From Phycisphaerae bacterium (GTDB lineage Bacteria; Planctomycetota; Phycisphaerae; UBA1845; Fen-1342), in the NCBI GenBank assembly GCA_028277645.1, contig JANQFV010000007.1, forward strand, positions 1 to 35,065: 35,065 nucleotides of DNA, read 5' to 3'. Shown here in pieces: positions 1 to 13,739 of the stretch; within the stretch, counting starts at the first letter, position 1; every line of letters starts with the position of its first letter. Under the pieces are notes generated by a model, which searched no databases, was not told the origin of the DNA, and saw only the letters and a list, made by a program, of their open reading frames with translations. Both the position numbers and the translations under genes were made by a program.

Positions 1-269
1 CGCCCGAGCGCAAGCCGGCTCTCAATGACCATGCCGACATAGTTGCCGAGTGCGAACCCCAGCGCGTACGCGATCGCGTACGCCGGCTGCCGGATCTCAT
101 TGATGACCTGCGACACGACGAAGATCCACACCAGGATTTCGACAAACCCCAGCACCAGCGCGACCATCCGTCGACCCTGTACGACGTTGATGGTTCGGAT
201 CGTGCCCAGGGCCACGTCGACGATTCGCGCGACCACGATCAGCAGGCAATTCAGTGCAACGGCGAGCAT
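1..269 (-). CDS. UPF0316/DUF2179-type membrane protein, C-terminus cut by window edge
   Basis: Reading leftward from an ATG at 269 there is an open frame of 89 codons that runs off the start of the window, so only the N-terminal part is visible. It is very hydrophobic, with about three membrane segments: residues 2-20 (LAVALNCLLIVVARIVDVAL), around 36-55 and around 65-85. The order RIVDVALGTIRTI, then a WIFVVSQVI segment, then AYALGFALGNYVGM matches my memory of the UPF0316 (DUF5698/DUF2179) family, whose C-terminal cytoplasmic domain would lie outside the window. A strong ribosome site (GAGGAGGTGTC) sits directly before the ATG and fixes the start. The function of the family is unknown. The gene stands alone; the next gene upstream on this strand starts at 717. 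Confidence 0.75.
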   Translation of the reverse strand, partial: MLAVALNCLLIVVARIVDVALGTIRTINVVQGRRMVALVLGFVEILVWIFVVSQVINEIRQPAYAIAYALGFALGNYVGMVIESRLALG

Positions 270-339
270 GACACCTCCTCGTGCCGCACCAACGTTGGCG
301 GCGCAAAGGGTGTATTCTCACACGCCGGGCCCTTTGCCG

Positions 340-717
340 CTATGGCTCGATCAACGCCGCCACCGCGCCTGCCGGGTCGCGGATCACGCAGAACTGCTTG
401 CCGCCCACCTCGCGCGGCCCGTGGAGCACGGCGCCGCCCTGTTCCGCGCACCGCTCGGCACTGGCCGCCACATCCGGCACGCTGATGTAGATCAGCCACT
501 GCGGAGGGATCTTCGCATTGGTGCCGCGCGCGTGGCAGATGCCCGTCACCGTCTGGCCGTCCGCGGGACGCTTCATCTCGTAGTCGTCGTAATCCCCCAT
601 GCTGAGCGGTTTGGCCTCCCAGCCCACCACGCTGCGGTAGAAATCGCGCACCGATTCCGCATCCGGCACGGACAGATCGAACCAAACCACACTCCCCACG
701 TTCGGTGATTCAGCCAT
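340..717 (-). CDS. VOC-family (glyoxalase-fold) protein
   Basis: This is a 125-residue single-domain protein. It begins with the betaalphabetabetabeta unit typical of the vicinal oxygen chelate superfamily (VVWFDLSVPDAESVRDFY), has the middle WLIYISVPDVAASAERCAEQGG, and ends with the usual FCVIRDPAGAVAALIEP strand. The length suits a one-module VOC protein that would dimerise. The 'VWFDL...FYRSVVGWE' opening and 'DPAGA...' ending resemble the CFP30B-like or PhnB-like subgroup, whose members often lack glyoxalase I activity, so the substrate cannot be named. An AAAGGAACGAC ribosome site precedes the ATG. The neighbours give no functional clue. Confidence 0.85.
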   Translation of the reverse strand: MAESPNVGSVVWFDLSVPDAESVRDFYRSVVGWEAKPLSMGDYDDYEMKRPADGQTVTGICHARGTNAKIPPQWLIYISVPDVAASAERCAEQGGAVLHGPREVGGKQFCVIRDPAGAVAALIEP

Positions 718-865
718 GTCGTTCCTTTCTGCAACACGAGTTGCACCAAGCCGGTGTTGTCACAGTAGGACCATTATTGTACGCTATGGGCCTCGCTGGC
801 GCGGTGCCAACGGGGAGGGGATCGAGCAGTTCTCAGTTCATCTTCTGGTTTGAAAGGAGTCAAAC

Positions 866-1324
866 ATGACGAAGCGAACGAACAGCATTCTGGTCCTGGC
901 TTGCGCGGCGCTGGCCCTGACCGCATTGGGCGGCTGCCCATTCCAGGTGGTCTTCCCCACCGCAATGCAGACCACCTCACAGGACTTCCAGCTCGTGGGC
1001 GGGAAGATTCAGATCAATGTGGCGTTCAGCGGCACCGTGAGCATGTCGTCGCTCGTCGCCGGAACGAACGTAATTCTGGTAACCGAGAACGACGCCAACG
1101 CGAACATCACGATCGCCGCCGGCGCGACCGCTGCTGACATCGTGATCACCTCCGTCGACGACGCCGGCGACCTGTTGAACTATGACCCGGACGGCTTCTT
1201 CTCGCTGCGTCTGCTGGGTTCCGGCACAAGCCCGATCACGAACACCTCTGGCGAAGCGCTGGACGGCGACGGCAACGGCTCCGCCGGCGGCAACTACGAA
1301 ACGGGCTTCGTCATCATCGGCTAG
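866..1324 (+). CDS. Small lipoprotein with one SbsA-type Ig-like domain
   Basis: This is a 152-residue protein with a lipoprotein signal: a basic start (MTKRTN), a hydrophobic run, then the lipobox ALGGC with Cys at about residue 24. The mature part is one domain. It has an early FSGTVSMSSL stretch, a central strand region, and a late SGEALDGDGNGSAGG segment, which is the ending I associate with the bacterial Ig-like Big_5/SbsA domain (D.aGNaLDG...GGdf). The Asp/Gly/Asn-rich loop could bind calcium. A GAAAGGAG ribosome site lies 5-6 bases before the ATG. Such lipoproteins are presumably surface or outer-membrane attached; the specific role is unknown. The gene is followed directly by a cruciform repeat that may end its transcript. 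Confidence 0.8.
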   Translation: MTKRTNSILVLACAALALTALGGCPFQVVFPTAMQTTSQDFQLVGGKIQINVAFSGTVSMSSLVAGTNVILVTENDANANITIAAGATAADIVITSVDDAGDLLNYDPDGFFSLRLLGSGTSPITNTSGEALDGDGNGSAGGNYETGFVIIG

Positions 1325-1341
1325 CCCGGCCTTCAAACATC

Positions 1342-1416
1342 TCCGACGTGCCACTGCCGTGTCGGCAGTGCAAGCCTCTCGGACCCCGCACTGCTCAAGA
1401 GCAGTGGCACGTCGGA
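1342..1416. repeat. REP-like cloverleaf palindrome
   Basis: A perfect 16-base inverted repeat (1342-1357 against 1401-1416, starting TCCGACGTGCC) encloses two further hairpins: CACTGCCG/CGGCAGTG at 1352-1359 and 1363-1370, and CACTGCTC/GAGCAGTG at 1389-1396 and 1399-1406. The strand can therefore fold either as one long stem or as two small hairpins that compete for its arms. It sits 17 bases after a stop codon and carries no T-run. This is the usual location and shape of a REP or BIME element. I recall GTGCCACTGC...GCAGTG palindromes from planctomycete genomes, but could not check. Confidence 0.7.
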
Positions 1417-1441
1417 TCTCCCTTGGGCGCGTAACCGCTCG

Positions 1442-1930
1442 TCACTCTGCCGCGCCTGCCTCGCCCCGCCCGAATGATTGCAGCGCCAGATAGCTCGGCC
1501 CGAAGCGCTTGATGTTGTCGAGCTGCTGATCGTACTGATCGAAGTGCCCCTCCTCGTCGTTCACCAGCGTCTCGAAGAGTTGCTTCGATGCTGAGTCGGC
1601 GTTCTCGCTGCACTGCAACGCAAACTTGTTGTACATCGCGACGGCCGACTGCTCCATCTCCGCGCCGCGCTTCAGGATGTCCTCCGGCTCGGTCACCGCT
1701 TCCACCTCGCCGCCGGCGACCATCTTCACATCGCCTTTGAGAAACAGAATACGTTCGGCGATGCGCTCGATGTGCGTCATCTCGACGATCGCAATGCGCT
1801 TCACGAGATCGGCCAGCGGCCCGAAGCCCTGGTCGTCGAGGTGAAAGTGCCAGTACATGTACTGATGCACGGCCTGCAATTCGTCCGCCACCGCCGCGTT
1901 CAACAGCTCAATGCTCTTCGAAGAATCCAC
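1442..1930 (-). CDS. bfr: Bacterioferritin
   Basis: This is a 162-residue four-helix iron-storage protein. The ferroxidase ligands are all visible: Glu in VADELQAVHQY, Glu and His in IVEMTHIERIAER, Glu in AEMEQSA, and the ExxH of NDEEGHFDQYD. The Met next to the second Glu (EMTHIE) corresponds to the haem-binding Met52 of E. coli Bfr, so a haem-binding bacterioferritin is more likely than a plain ferritin. The frame stays open far upstream, but homology starts at VDSSKSIELL. A GTG at 1930 with GCAGGAG eight bases before it is the natural start; the longer extension lies over the neighbouring gene and is Arg-rich junk. By family it oxidises Fe(II) and stores the ferric core in a 24-mer. The length is usual (about 155-160). 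Confidence 0.92.
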   Translation of the reverse strand: MDSSKSIELLNAAVADELQAVHQYMYWHFHLDDQGFGPLADLVKRIAIVEMTHIERIAERILFLKGDVKMVAGGEVEAVTEPEDILKRGAEMEQSAVAMYNKFALQCSENADSASKQLFETLVNDEEGHFDQYDQQLDNIKRFGPSYLALQSFGRGEAGAAE

Positions 1931-2076
1931 GGTCAGCTCCTGCAACTCAGCCCGCCCTACATTGCTGTCACAGAGCCGCAGTGTAACACCTTCACAGACA
2001 GCGTCGAGTGATGTGCGTAGTAACCTGCGCGACGATCGCGCCTTTGATAGTTGCCCCCTCAACATGCCAACGTGGC

Positions 2077-3279
2077 CTACAACACCCGCATCGTCGTTGC
2101 GCGCGAACCAGCGCTGCCGCCGCCGAGGATGGCGTTGGGGTCTTTGGCAAACCGCCGGGCAGTGTCGGCGGTGATCGTGCCCGCGGCCACCAACCGTTGG
2201 AGATCTTCGTCCAGCAGGATCATGCCCTCGCGCTTGCCGGTCTGTATCGCCGACTCGAGCGACTCGACCTTGCCCGTGCGGATCGCGATCTCCGCCTGTT
2301 GATTGATGTGCAGCACCTCGAGCGCGAGCACGCGTTTCTCCCCTTCGCTGGCCGACGGCAGCAGGTGCTGACACACGACCGACCGCAGGCTCATCGCTAC
2401 CTGCTTGCGAATCTCCTCCTGCGTGTCCTGCGGGAACAGGTCAACGATGCGCGTGACCGCACCCTTGGCGTCGCGGGTGTGCAGCGTGGTCAAGATCAGG
2501 TGCCCGGTCTCCGCCGCACTCAACGCCATCTGGGCCGTCTCGCGATCGCGAATCTCGCCGACGAGGATGACGTCCGGATCCTGACGCAGGCCGTACTTCA
2601 GGCCGTCCGCGAACGACCCTACGTCGCGCCCCACCTCACGCTGCGTGACGATCGCCCCGCGCCCCGGACCGTGGACGTACTCGATCGGCTCCTCGATCGT
2701 CAGGACCCGGCGGCGGCCGTCGCGCCGGAGCCGATCGATCAGCGCCGCCAGCGTCGCCGACTTGCCCGAACCAGTAACGCCGGTGACAACGACCAGCCCG
2801 TTCTTGTGCCCGATCAGCCGATCCGCCAGTGGCTCCGGGAAACCGAGCCATTCGAGCGTCGGTATCTGGTCAGGGATGTTCCGCAGGCACGCGCACCACG
2901 TCCCCTGCGACAGGAACACGTTCGCCCGAAAGCGACAGGCCCGTCCGTTGTGAACGACGGCCAGCGAGCAATCCAGGTCGCGACTCTCGTCCAGACGGAA
3001 CTGCGCGCGTTCCGGCAGCATAGCATACACGAGTTCCTGCACGTGCTCCGGCGTCAACACGGCGTCGTCCAGCGGCCGCATCTCACCGTGTACGCGGAAG
3101 GTCGCCGGATACCCGGGTACGAGGTGAACGTCCGAAACGTCCTGCTCGACTGCCGCGTGCAGGAGGTCGTTCAGTTCACTCTTGGCCTGCGGATCGTTCA
3201 TCTCGTGCCCAATCGCCTCGTCGAAGATGCCAGCCACGTCCATCGGCGGCTCCGGCATGGTCGAGTCAATGTTACTCAT
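2077..3279 (-). CDS. pilT: PilT-like type IV pilus retraction ATPase
   Basis: This is a 400-residue hexameric secretion ATPase of the PilT/PilU group. It has a short acidic N-terminal extension (residues 1-35), the PAS-like N domain (SDVHLVPGYPATFRVHGEMRPL), Walker A GVTGSGKS (167-174), the Asp-box TIEEPIEYVH, Walker B VILVGEIRD and the His-box GHLILTTLHT. It lacks the MshEN domain and the CxxC zinc pairs of the extension ATPase at 16808, which places it on the retraction side. The family powers pilus disassembly at the inner membrane. The C-terminal AIRNLIRE signature is altered to AEIAIRTGK, so it may be a PilT paralogue or PilU rather than the classical motor. AGGAC lies about 8 bases before the ATG. 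It is 8 kb from the assembly operon, with unrelated neighbours. Confidence 0.88.
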   Translation of the reverse strand: MSNIDSTMPEPPMDVAGIFDEAIGHEMNDPQAKSELNDLLHAAVEQDVSDVHLVPGYPATFRVHGEMRPLDDAVLTPEHVQELVYAMLPERAQFRLDESRDLDCSLAVVHNGRACRFRANVFLSQGTWCACLRNIPDQIPTLEWLGFPEPLADRLIGHKNGLVVVTGVTGSGKSATLAALIDRLRRDGRRRVLTIEEPIEYVHGPGRGAIVTQREVGRDVGSFADGLKYGLRQDPDVILVGEIRDRETAQMALSAAETGHLILTTLHTRDAKGAVTRIVDLFPQDTQEEIRKQVAMSLRSVVCQHLLPSASEGEKRVLALEVLHINQQAEIAIRTGKVESLESAIQTGKREGMILLDEDLQRLVAAGTITADTARRFAKDPNAILGGGSAGSRATTMRVL

Positions 3280-3398
3280 CGGTCAGTCCTGTCGCAGCGG
3301 CGATTGTCGCCGACGGTGGTTTCCCCGCACGGGCCGCTGCCAATCAGCGGCGATCGCAGGTTGTACGCCGCTGGATACCCGGCAGTTGCACGAGCGTG

Positions 3399-4730
3399 TC
3401 AGGATTTGTCGACCGCCACGATCGGCTGCGGCTCCGGCGTGAGCTCGATCAGCGTCGCCCGCTGGCGTTTGTGCAGCCGCCACATTTGTAGCGCCCCCAG
3501 CAGGAACGCGGCAGCCGCCACTCCGAACGGCAGCTCGAATCCGCTGGTAACCTTGTAGAGAACGAGCCCCAAGCCCTGAAACACGATCCCGCGAACGCCT
3601 ACCAGCGACGCGTGAATGGCGACGTACTGTGGGACTTTTTCGGACGTCGGTGCCAGCGCCACCGGCCCCAGCATCCAGCCCATCATGACGCCTGCCAGAC
3701 CGACGCCGAAGATCCCGCTCGCAAAACCCACCATCGCGACGTTGTCCGCCAGGAGCAGCGTGACCGGATAACAGGCGAGCACGGCGAACGCGATGCCCGA
3801 AGTACGCACGGCACCGATGCGGTCCAGCAACCATCCCATGGGCAGGATCATCACCAGCATCGCCAACGAGCGGATCATCTGCGTCGAGTGTGAAAACGAC
3901 TCGTAACCCATCCCCAATCGCGCCGTGGCGAAGATCGGCAATAGCGCATCGCAGATCATGAACGCGCCGCCGTACGTCATGAACGCCAGCTCGTACCACA
4001 GGAAGTTGCGGTCGGCACGGAGGATTTCGCCCATGTGCAACACAGGTTGGAAGAGGTCTGACCAGCGGTGTCTGTCAACCGCCGGCTCGATCCGATCCGC
4101 CCCGGTAATAAGCACCAACCGGTAGAGGATCATCATTGCCGCGGCTTGCAGCAGGACGGCAACAACGAAGAAGTAGCGAAACGCCATCTCGTCCGTTTCC
4201 AGCCACCGCCCGACCAGGAAGACGGCGAGCGCCGCCCCGCCGAGCTTGGCGGCATTGAGCACGCCGAACACTCGTCCGCGTACGCTGTCAGGGTAGAAGT
4301 GTTTCAGCAGCTTGCCGTCGAGCGGCATCCAGCCGGCAAACCCGACCGCCGCCACCAAGTGGCACGCGAGCATCTGGGCGTAGTTCTGCGCGAGGCTGAG
4401 TACCAGGAAAGGCAGTACGGCGACCAGCCACCAGATCGCGAGATACCGGACCGTGGAGACGCGCCGGAGCAGCTCCCCCCAGAAGACGGACACGATCATG
4501 AGGCTCGCCAGCGAGGCTGTCACCAGCGCGGTCTGCCAGTCGCGGATGTTCTCATCGGCGTCCCCAAAGTGCAGCCGGACGAGCATCGGCATCAGCCACA
4601 GCGTATTGCCGAACAGAACCGCATTGAGGATCGTGAAGGCCACGTGTCCAAGGAGGACACCCAGCGGCGCACGGCGTGCGTCGCCGCCACTCGCCTGCCT
4701 ATCCGACTCCGGTCCGGTTCGCGACTTCAT
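3399..4730 (-). CDS. MFS transporter
   Basis: This is a 443-residue integral membrane protein with about 12 hydrophobic helices and a hydrophilic centre (near ADRIEPAVDRHRWSD) between the two six-helix halves, as in the major facilitator superfamily. After the second or third helix the sequence LLRRVSTVRYL fits the basic MFS loop 2-3, and PDSVRGRVFGVLNAA fits the R-rich loop after helix 4. The N-terminus is a basic cytoplasmic tail (MKSRTGPESDRQ). I cannot assign a substrate; the overall style resembles the poorly characterised MFS proteins common in planctomycetes. There is no clear ribosome site before the ATG. It may share a transcript with the downstream PilT-like gene (119-base gap). Confidence 0.85.
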   Translation of the reverse strand: MKSRTGPESDRQASGGDARRAPLGVLLGHVAFTILNAVLFGNTLWLMPMLVRLHFGDADENIRDWQTALVTASLASLMIVSVFWGELLRRVSTVRYLAIWWLVAVLPFLVLSLAQNYAQMLACHLVAAVGFAGWMPLDGKLLKHFYPDSVRGRVFGVLNAAKLGGAALAVFLVGRWLETDEMAFRYFFVVAVLLQAAAMMILYRLVLITGADRIEPAVDRHRWSDLFQPVLHMGEILRADRNFLWYELAFMTYGGAFMICDALLPIFATARLGMGYESFSHSTQMIRSLAMLVMILPMGWLLDRIGAVRTSGIAFAVLACYPVTLLLADNVAMVGFASGIFGVGLAGVMMGWMLGPVALAPTSEKVPQYVAIHASLVGVRGIVFQGLGLVLYKVTSGFELPFGVAAAAFLLGALQMWRLHKRQRATLIELTPEPQPIVAVDKS

Positions 4731-5109
4731 TCAGTGACGATAGCAGCCGGTGACCGGACTGTCTCGCAGAGCGCCCGGGGGCTACACCTGTTCTGGCGTG
4801 GAATCGCGCACGGCCTTGATAACGGCACTTCAGCTATCGGACCAAGTATCACTGCGCCATCACGACACCCGGGAACTTGCCGGACGATGCCCATACTGGA
4901 AGTGGGCGACCGGGAAAGCGTGGTGCTACTGTCGAACGGCTCGGCGCTGGCCGAAGTGACAGACAGAGGAAGCTGCGCTAGTTTCGTGCGCGTTCACTCT
5001 AGGCTGGACAAGCGATTTGGGCAGAGCTACACTGCATTTGGCTGCCTCTACAGGGAGCGGAAGCCCCCCTTTGTCCGCGGAAAGTCATACGCAGACCGGA
5101 GACTAATCG
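4731..5109. other. Divergent intergenic region without a convincing gene
   Basis: These 379 bases separate the leftward MFS gene from the rightward metalloprotease gene, so they should hold both promoters. I found no open frame with coding character, no convincing -35/-10 pair and no riboswitch-like fold. The only clear element is the ribosome site GGAG at 5097-5100, eight bases before the ATG at 5110. Confidence 0.5.
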
Positions 5110-11226
<6,117 letters not shown>

Positions 11227-11263
11227 CCGCGACCGTTCTCGTAATACACTTCGTGGTTCGTAT

Positions 11264-11298
11264 CGGGCCGGCGCTCTGAAAAGGGCGCCGGCCCGTTT
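11264..11298 (+). terminator. Intrinsic terminator after the metalloprotease gene
   Basis: An 11-base perfect stem, CGGGCCGGCGC (11264-11274) against GCGCCGGCCCG (11285-11295), has a 10-base loop and is followed by TTTCATTT. It lies 38 bases after the stop codon and should end the metalloprotease transcript, separating it from the signalling and secretion operon. Confidence 0.8.
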
Positions 11299-11474
11299 CA
11301 TTTGCGATGTCTTTCCACTGGGGGATGATGCAGCAGCCACACTGTTATCGGCTGCGTCCGGGGCGCGATTCGCCGCGCTGACGAACGCAACGACACCGCG
11401 CCCGGCTTCTTCAAGTCCGCCCGGCCCCACACCGATGCGCCTGTAAATGTAACGCGCACGTGGAGTACGCAGCC

Positions 11475-13316
11475 GTGGATCAGACACAAACCACGATCAC
11501 CGACGCCCCGCGCGCGGTTTCGCGTCTGCGGGGCGTCTTATGGGACGGCGTGCTGCCCGAGGGCCTGGGGCTCTGCTTCGTCGCGATCATCCTGGGTGGA
11601 TTCGCCGGCGCCTACGTTGCTGGCAGCTACGCCGCGCAACGCGCGGTGCAGCGCGAGACGCAGGTGATCGCCAGTCAACTCGCGACACGCGTCGCGGGCA
11701 CACTAGCAAACCTGTCCGACGCCGAAACACCGGATGTGGAGCGGCACCTGTCGCTGGTGGGTGGCGTACCGAACTTGCGCGACGTGCGATGGCTTGCAGC
11801 GGACGGCATGCTGCGCGGCGCGTGGTCACCCGCGAACGGAGCGGCGTCCACAACTCCCGCAACCCACAAGCTTTGCCGAGCGACTGCACCAGTTCAAGCT
11901 CCTGACGGAACCGCGTTGGGCGAAGTTCGACTGGCATTGGTGGCACGTCCCTCGAATGCACTGCACGCCAGTTTGCTGTGGAACTGGGGCATGACCGCGG
12001 GTGTCACACTGCTGCTCTTCATAGCGCTCTACCATCGGCTGCGAAAACACCTCCGTCCGATGAGCGCGATCGACCGTAACCTGCGCACACTGGCAACGGA
12101 CGCCGAGCACGAGTTGAACACACTGATGCTCAGCGCCTCGCTGGGCCAGGTCGCAACGGGCTGGAACACACTCGTCGAACAGCTCAACGATCTGCGTCGT
12201 CAGATCGAACGCACTGAACACACGATCGCATCATCGGATGTGCTCGCCAGGTTCGAGGGTGCCGTGTTCCGGCGCGTCGTCGATCGTCTGCCGTTCGGGG
12301 TCATGTGTATCGACGACGAGGCGCGCGTCAGCTATGTCAACGACGCCGCGACCGCGCTGATGCGCAAACAACGCGACACGCTGCTGCACAGCTCAGTCGA
12401 AGATGCGCTCGACGAGCCCGCAGTAACACAGGCACTCCTGGGGGTGCGCGCGCGCGGTGGCGGCGGAATGATCGTTGACCAGACACAGGGTGAACGGGAA
12501 CACGAGACCACGCTGCGCTACCGCGTGTTGCCGCTCGCGGAACAACCCGGTTCGCACATGGCCTTGATCACACTCGAGGATATTGGCGTGCTGCGCGAAA
12601 GCCAACGCGCCCGGGACAACTTCCTGTATCACGTAACGCACGAGCTGCGCACGCCGCTTACCAACATCCATGCGTACGCCGAGACGCTTACCAAGCCTGA
12701 CTTCGATGACGAACAGACCCGCAAGGAATGCTACAACGTGATCGTCAGCGAGACGCGGCGATTATCCCGGCTGGTGGAAGACATCCTCAGCATCTCACAA
12801 CTGGAAGTCGGCAGCGCCCGCCTCGATGCCGGCCAAGTCGACGTCCAGCGTCTGCTGCGACAAACCGTGCAGGACAACCTCGGTGCGGCGGACGAGAAGA
12901 GAATCGACCTAACGCTCTCGCTGCCACCAAAGCTGCCCAAGATGAGCGGCGACAAGCAGCGCCTAGCCGTGCTGTTCAACAACCTGATCGGCAATGCGCT
13001 GAAGTACACACCACAGAATGGCGAGGTCCACGTCGGGGTTACCATCGAGGATTCCTCCTTACAGATCTCGGTGGCGGACACGGGGATCGGAATTGCCCCT
13101 GAAGACCAGGAACACATTTTCGAGAAGTTTTACCGCGCATCAAACGACGCGGTGCAGATGGTCACCGGCACCGGCCTGGGACTCGCATTGGCCCGCGAGG
13201 TCGCGCGTCTGCACGGTGGCGATATCCGACTGGAAAGCGAACTGGGCGAAGGTTCGACGTTCACGATCGACCTGCCCTTGCCAAACACCGAGCTTGTGGA
13301 GGGCACCGGACAATGA
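11475..13316 (+). CDS. Membrane-bound PAS sensor histidine kinase
   Basis: This is a 613-residue kinase. It has membrane helix 1 (about 31-52), a periplasmic domain of about 115 residues, helix 2 (about 168-190), a HAMP-like or coiled linker, a PAS domain (about 268-325, VVDRLPFGVMCIDDEARVSY), then HisKA with the phospho-acceptor His389 in HVTHELRTPLTNIH, and a full HATPase_c domain (NLIGNALKYTP, VADTGIGIAPEDQ, GTGLGLALAREV). All catalytic boxes look intact. A GTG at 11460 is possible, but the GTG at 11475 has GGAG nine bases before it and is preferred. Its stop overlaps the receiver gene by four bases, so the two are probably partners. The periplasmic signal is unknown. This is the first gene of the long operon. 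Confidence 0.9.
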   Translation: MDQTQTTITDAPRAVSRLRGVLWDGVLPEGLGLCFVAIILGGFAGAYVAGSYAAQRAVQRETQVIASQLATRVAGTLANLSDAETPDVERHLSLVGGVPNLRDVRWLAADGMLRGAWSPANGAASTTPATHKLCRATAPVQAPDGTALGEVRLALVARPSNALHASLLWNWGMTAGVTLLLFIALYHRLRKHLRPMSAIDRNLRTLATDAEHELNTLMLSASLGQVATGWNTLVEQLNDLRRQIERTEHTIASSDVLARFEGAVFRRVVDRLPFGVMCIDDEARVSYVNDAATALMRKQRDTLLHSSVEDALDEPAVTQALLGVRARGGGGMIVDQTQGEREHETTLRYRVLPLAEQPGSHMALITLEDIGVLRESQRARDNFLYHVTHELRTPLTNIHAYAETLTKPDFDDEQTRKECYNVIVSETRRLSRLVEDILSISQLEVGSARLDAGQVDVQRLLRQTVQDNLGAADEKRIDLTLSLPPKLPKMSGDKQRLAVLFNNLIGNALKYTPQNGEVHVGVTIEDSSLQISVADTGIGIAPEDQEHIFEKFYRASNDAVQMVTGTGLGLALAREVARLHGGDIRLESELGEGSTFTIDLPLPNTELVEGTGQ

Positions 13317-13729
13317 GCCGTATTCTCGTAGCCGAAGACGATCCTCACATTCTCCGTCTGATCGCCATGTGGCTAAAGCGCAACGGGCACGACGTGGTCG
13401 AGGCCCGCAACGGCAACGGTGCCCGCGATCTCGTTGTCGCGGAGACATTCGATGTACTCGTAACCGACATCAACATGCCTGGTCTGGATGGCATCCAGTT
13501 GATCGAGGCGGTCGTGTCCACCGGCCACATTCACCGCGGAATTGTTGTGCTCACCAACCGCTGGGACCACGGTGAAATCCGTGAGCGCCTCTCACAGTGG
13601 GACGTCCGCGTCATCCCGAAGCCGTTCAGCCCCAGCCGTCTCTCGGAGGTCGTCGACAAACTGACTGCCGTGGACACATCCGAAGCTCCGCACGAAGGAT
13701 TCGTCCCGGACCAGTCGTCATTGTCATAG
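13313..13729 (+). CDS. Single-domain response regulator (receiver)
   Basis: This is a 138-residue protein consisting of a receiver domain only. The acidic pocket is Glu8-Asp9-Asp10, the phospho-acceptor is Asp52 (VTDINMPGLDG), the switch Thr is Thr81 (VVLTNR), and the conserved Lys is Lys103 (IPKPF). There is no DNA-binding or enzymatic output domain; the last 20 residues are a short acidic or polar tail. It therefore must act by protein contact, like CheY or Spo0F types. The start overlaps the kinase stop (ATGA), and the HD-GYP gene follows after 10 bases. The likely path is phosphoryl transfer from the kinase before it and binding to a downstream protein of the same operon; that target is inference. 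Confidence 0.92.
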   Translation: MSRILVAEDDPHILRLIAMWLKRNGHDVVEARNGNGARDLVVAETFDVLVTDINMPGLDGIQLIEAVVSTGHIHRGIVVLTNRWDHGEIRERLSQWDVRVIPKPFSPSRLSEVVDKLTAVDTSEAPHEGFVPDQSSLS

Positions 13730-13739
13730 GAACACTGAC

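Noticed and set aside
1931..2374. N-terminal extension of the bacterioferritin frame
   Set aside because: The extra 148 residues are Arg/Gly-rich, lie over the end of the pilT frame and precede a good GTG start with ribosome site.
2008..3558. 516-codon frame on the plus strand
   Set aside because: Antisense to the PilT-like gene with Arg/Gln/Asp-rich composition; the opposite strand has all ATPase motifs.
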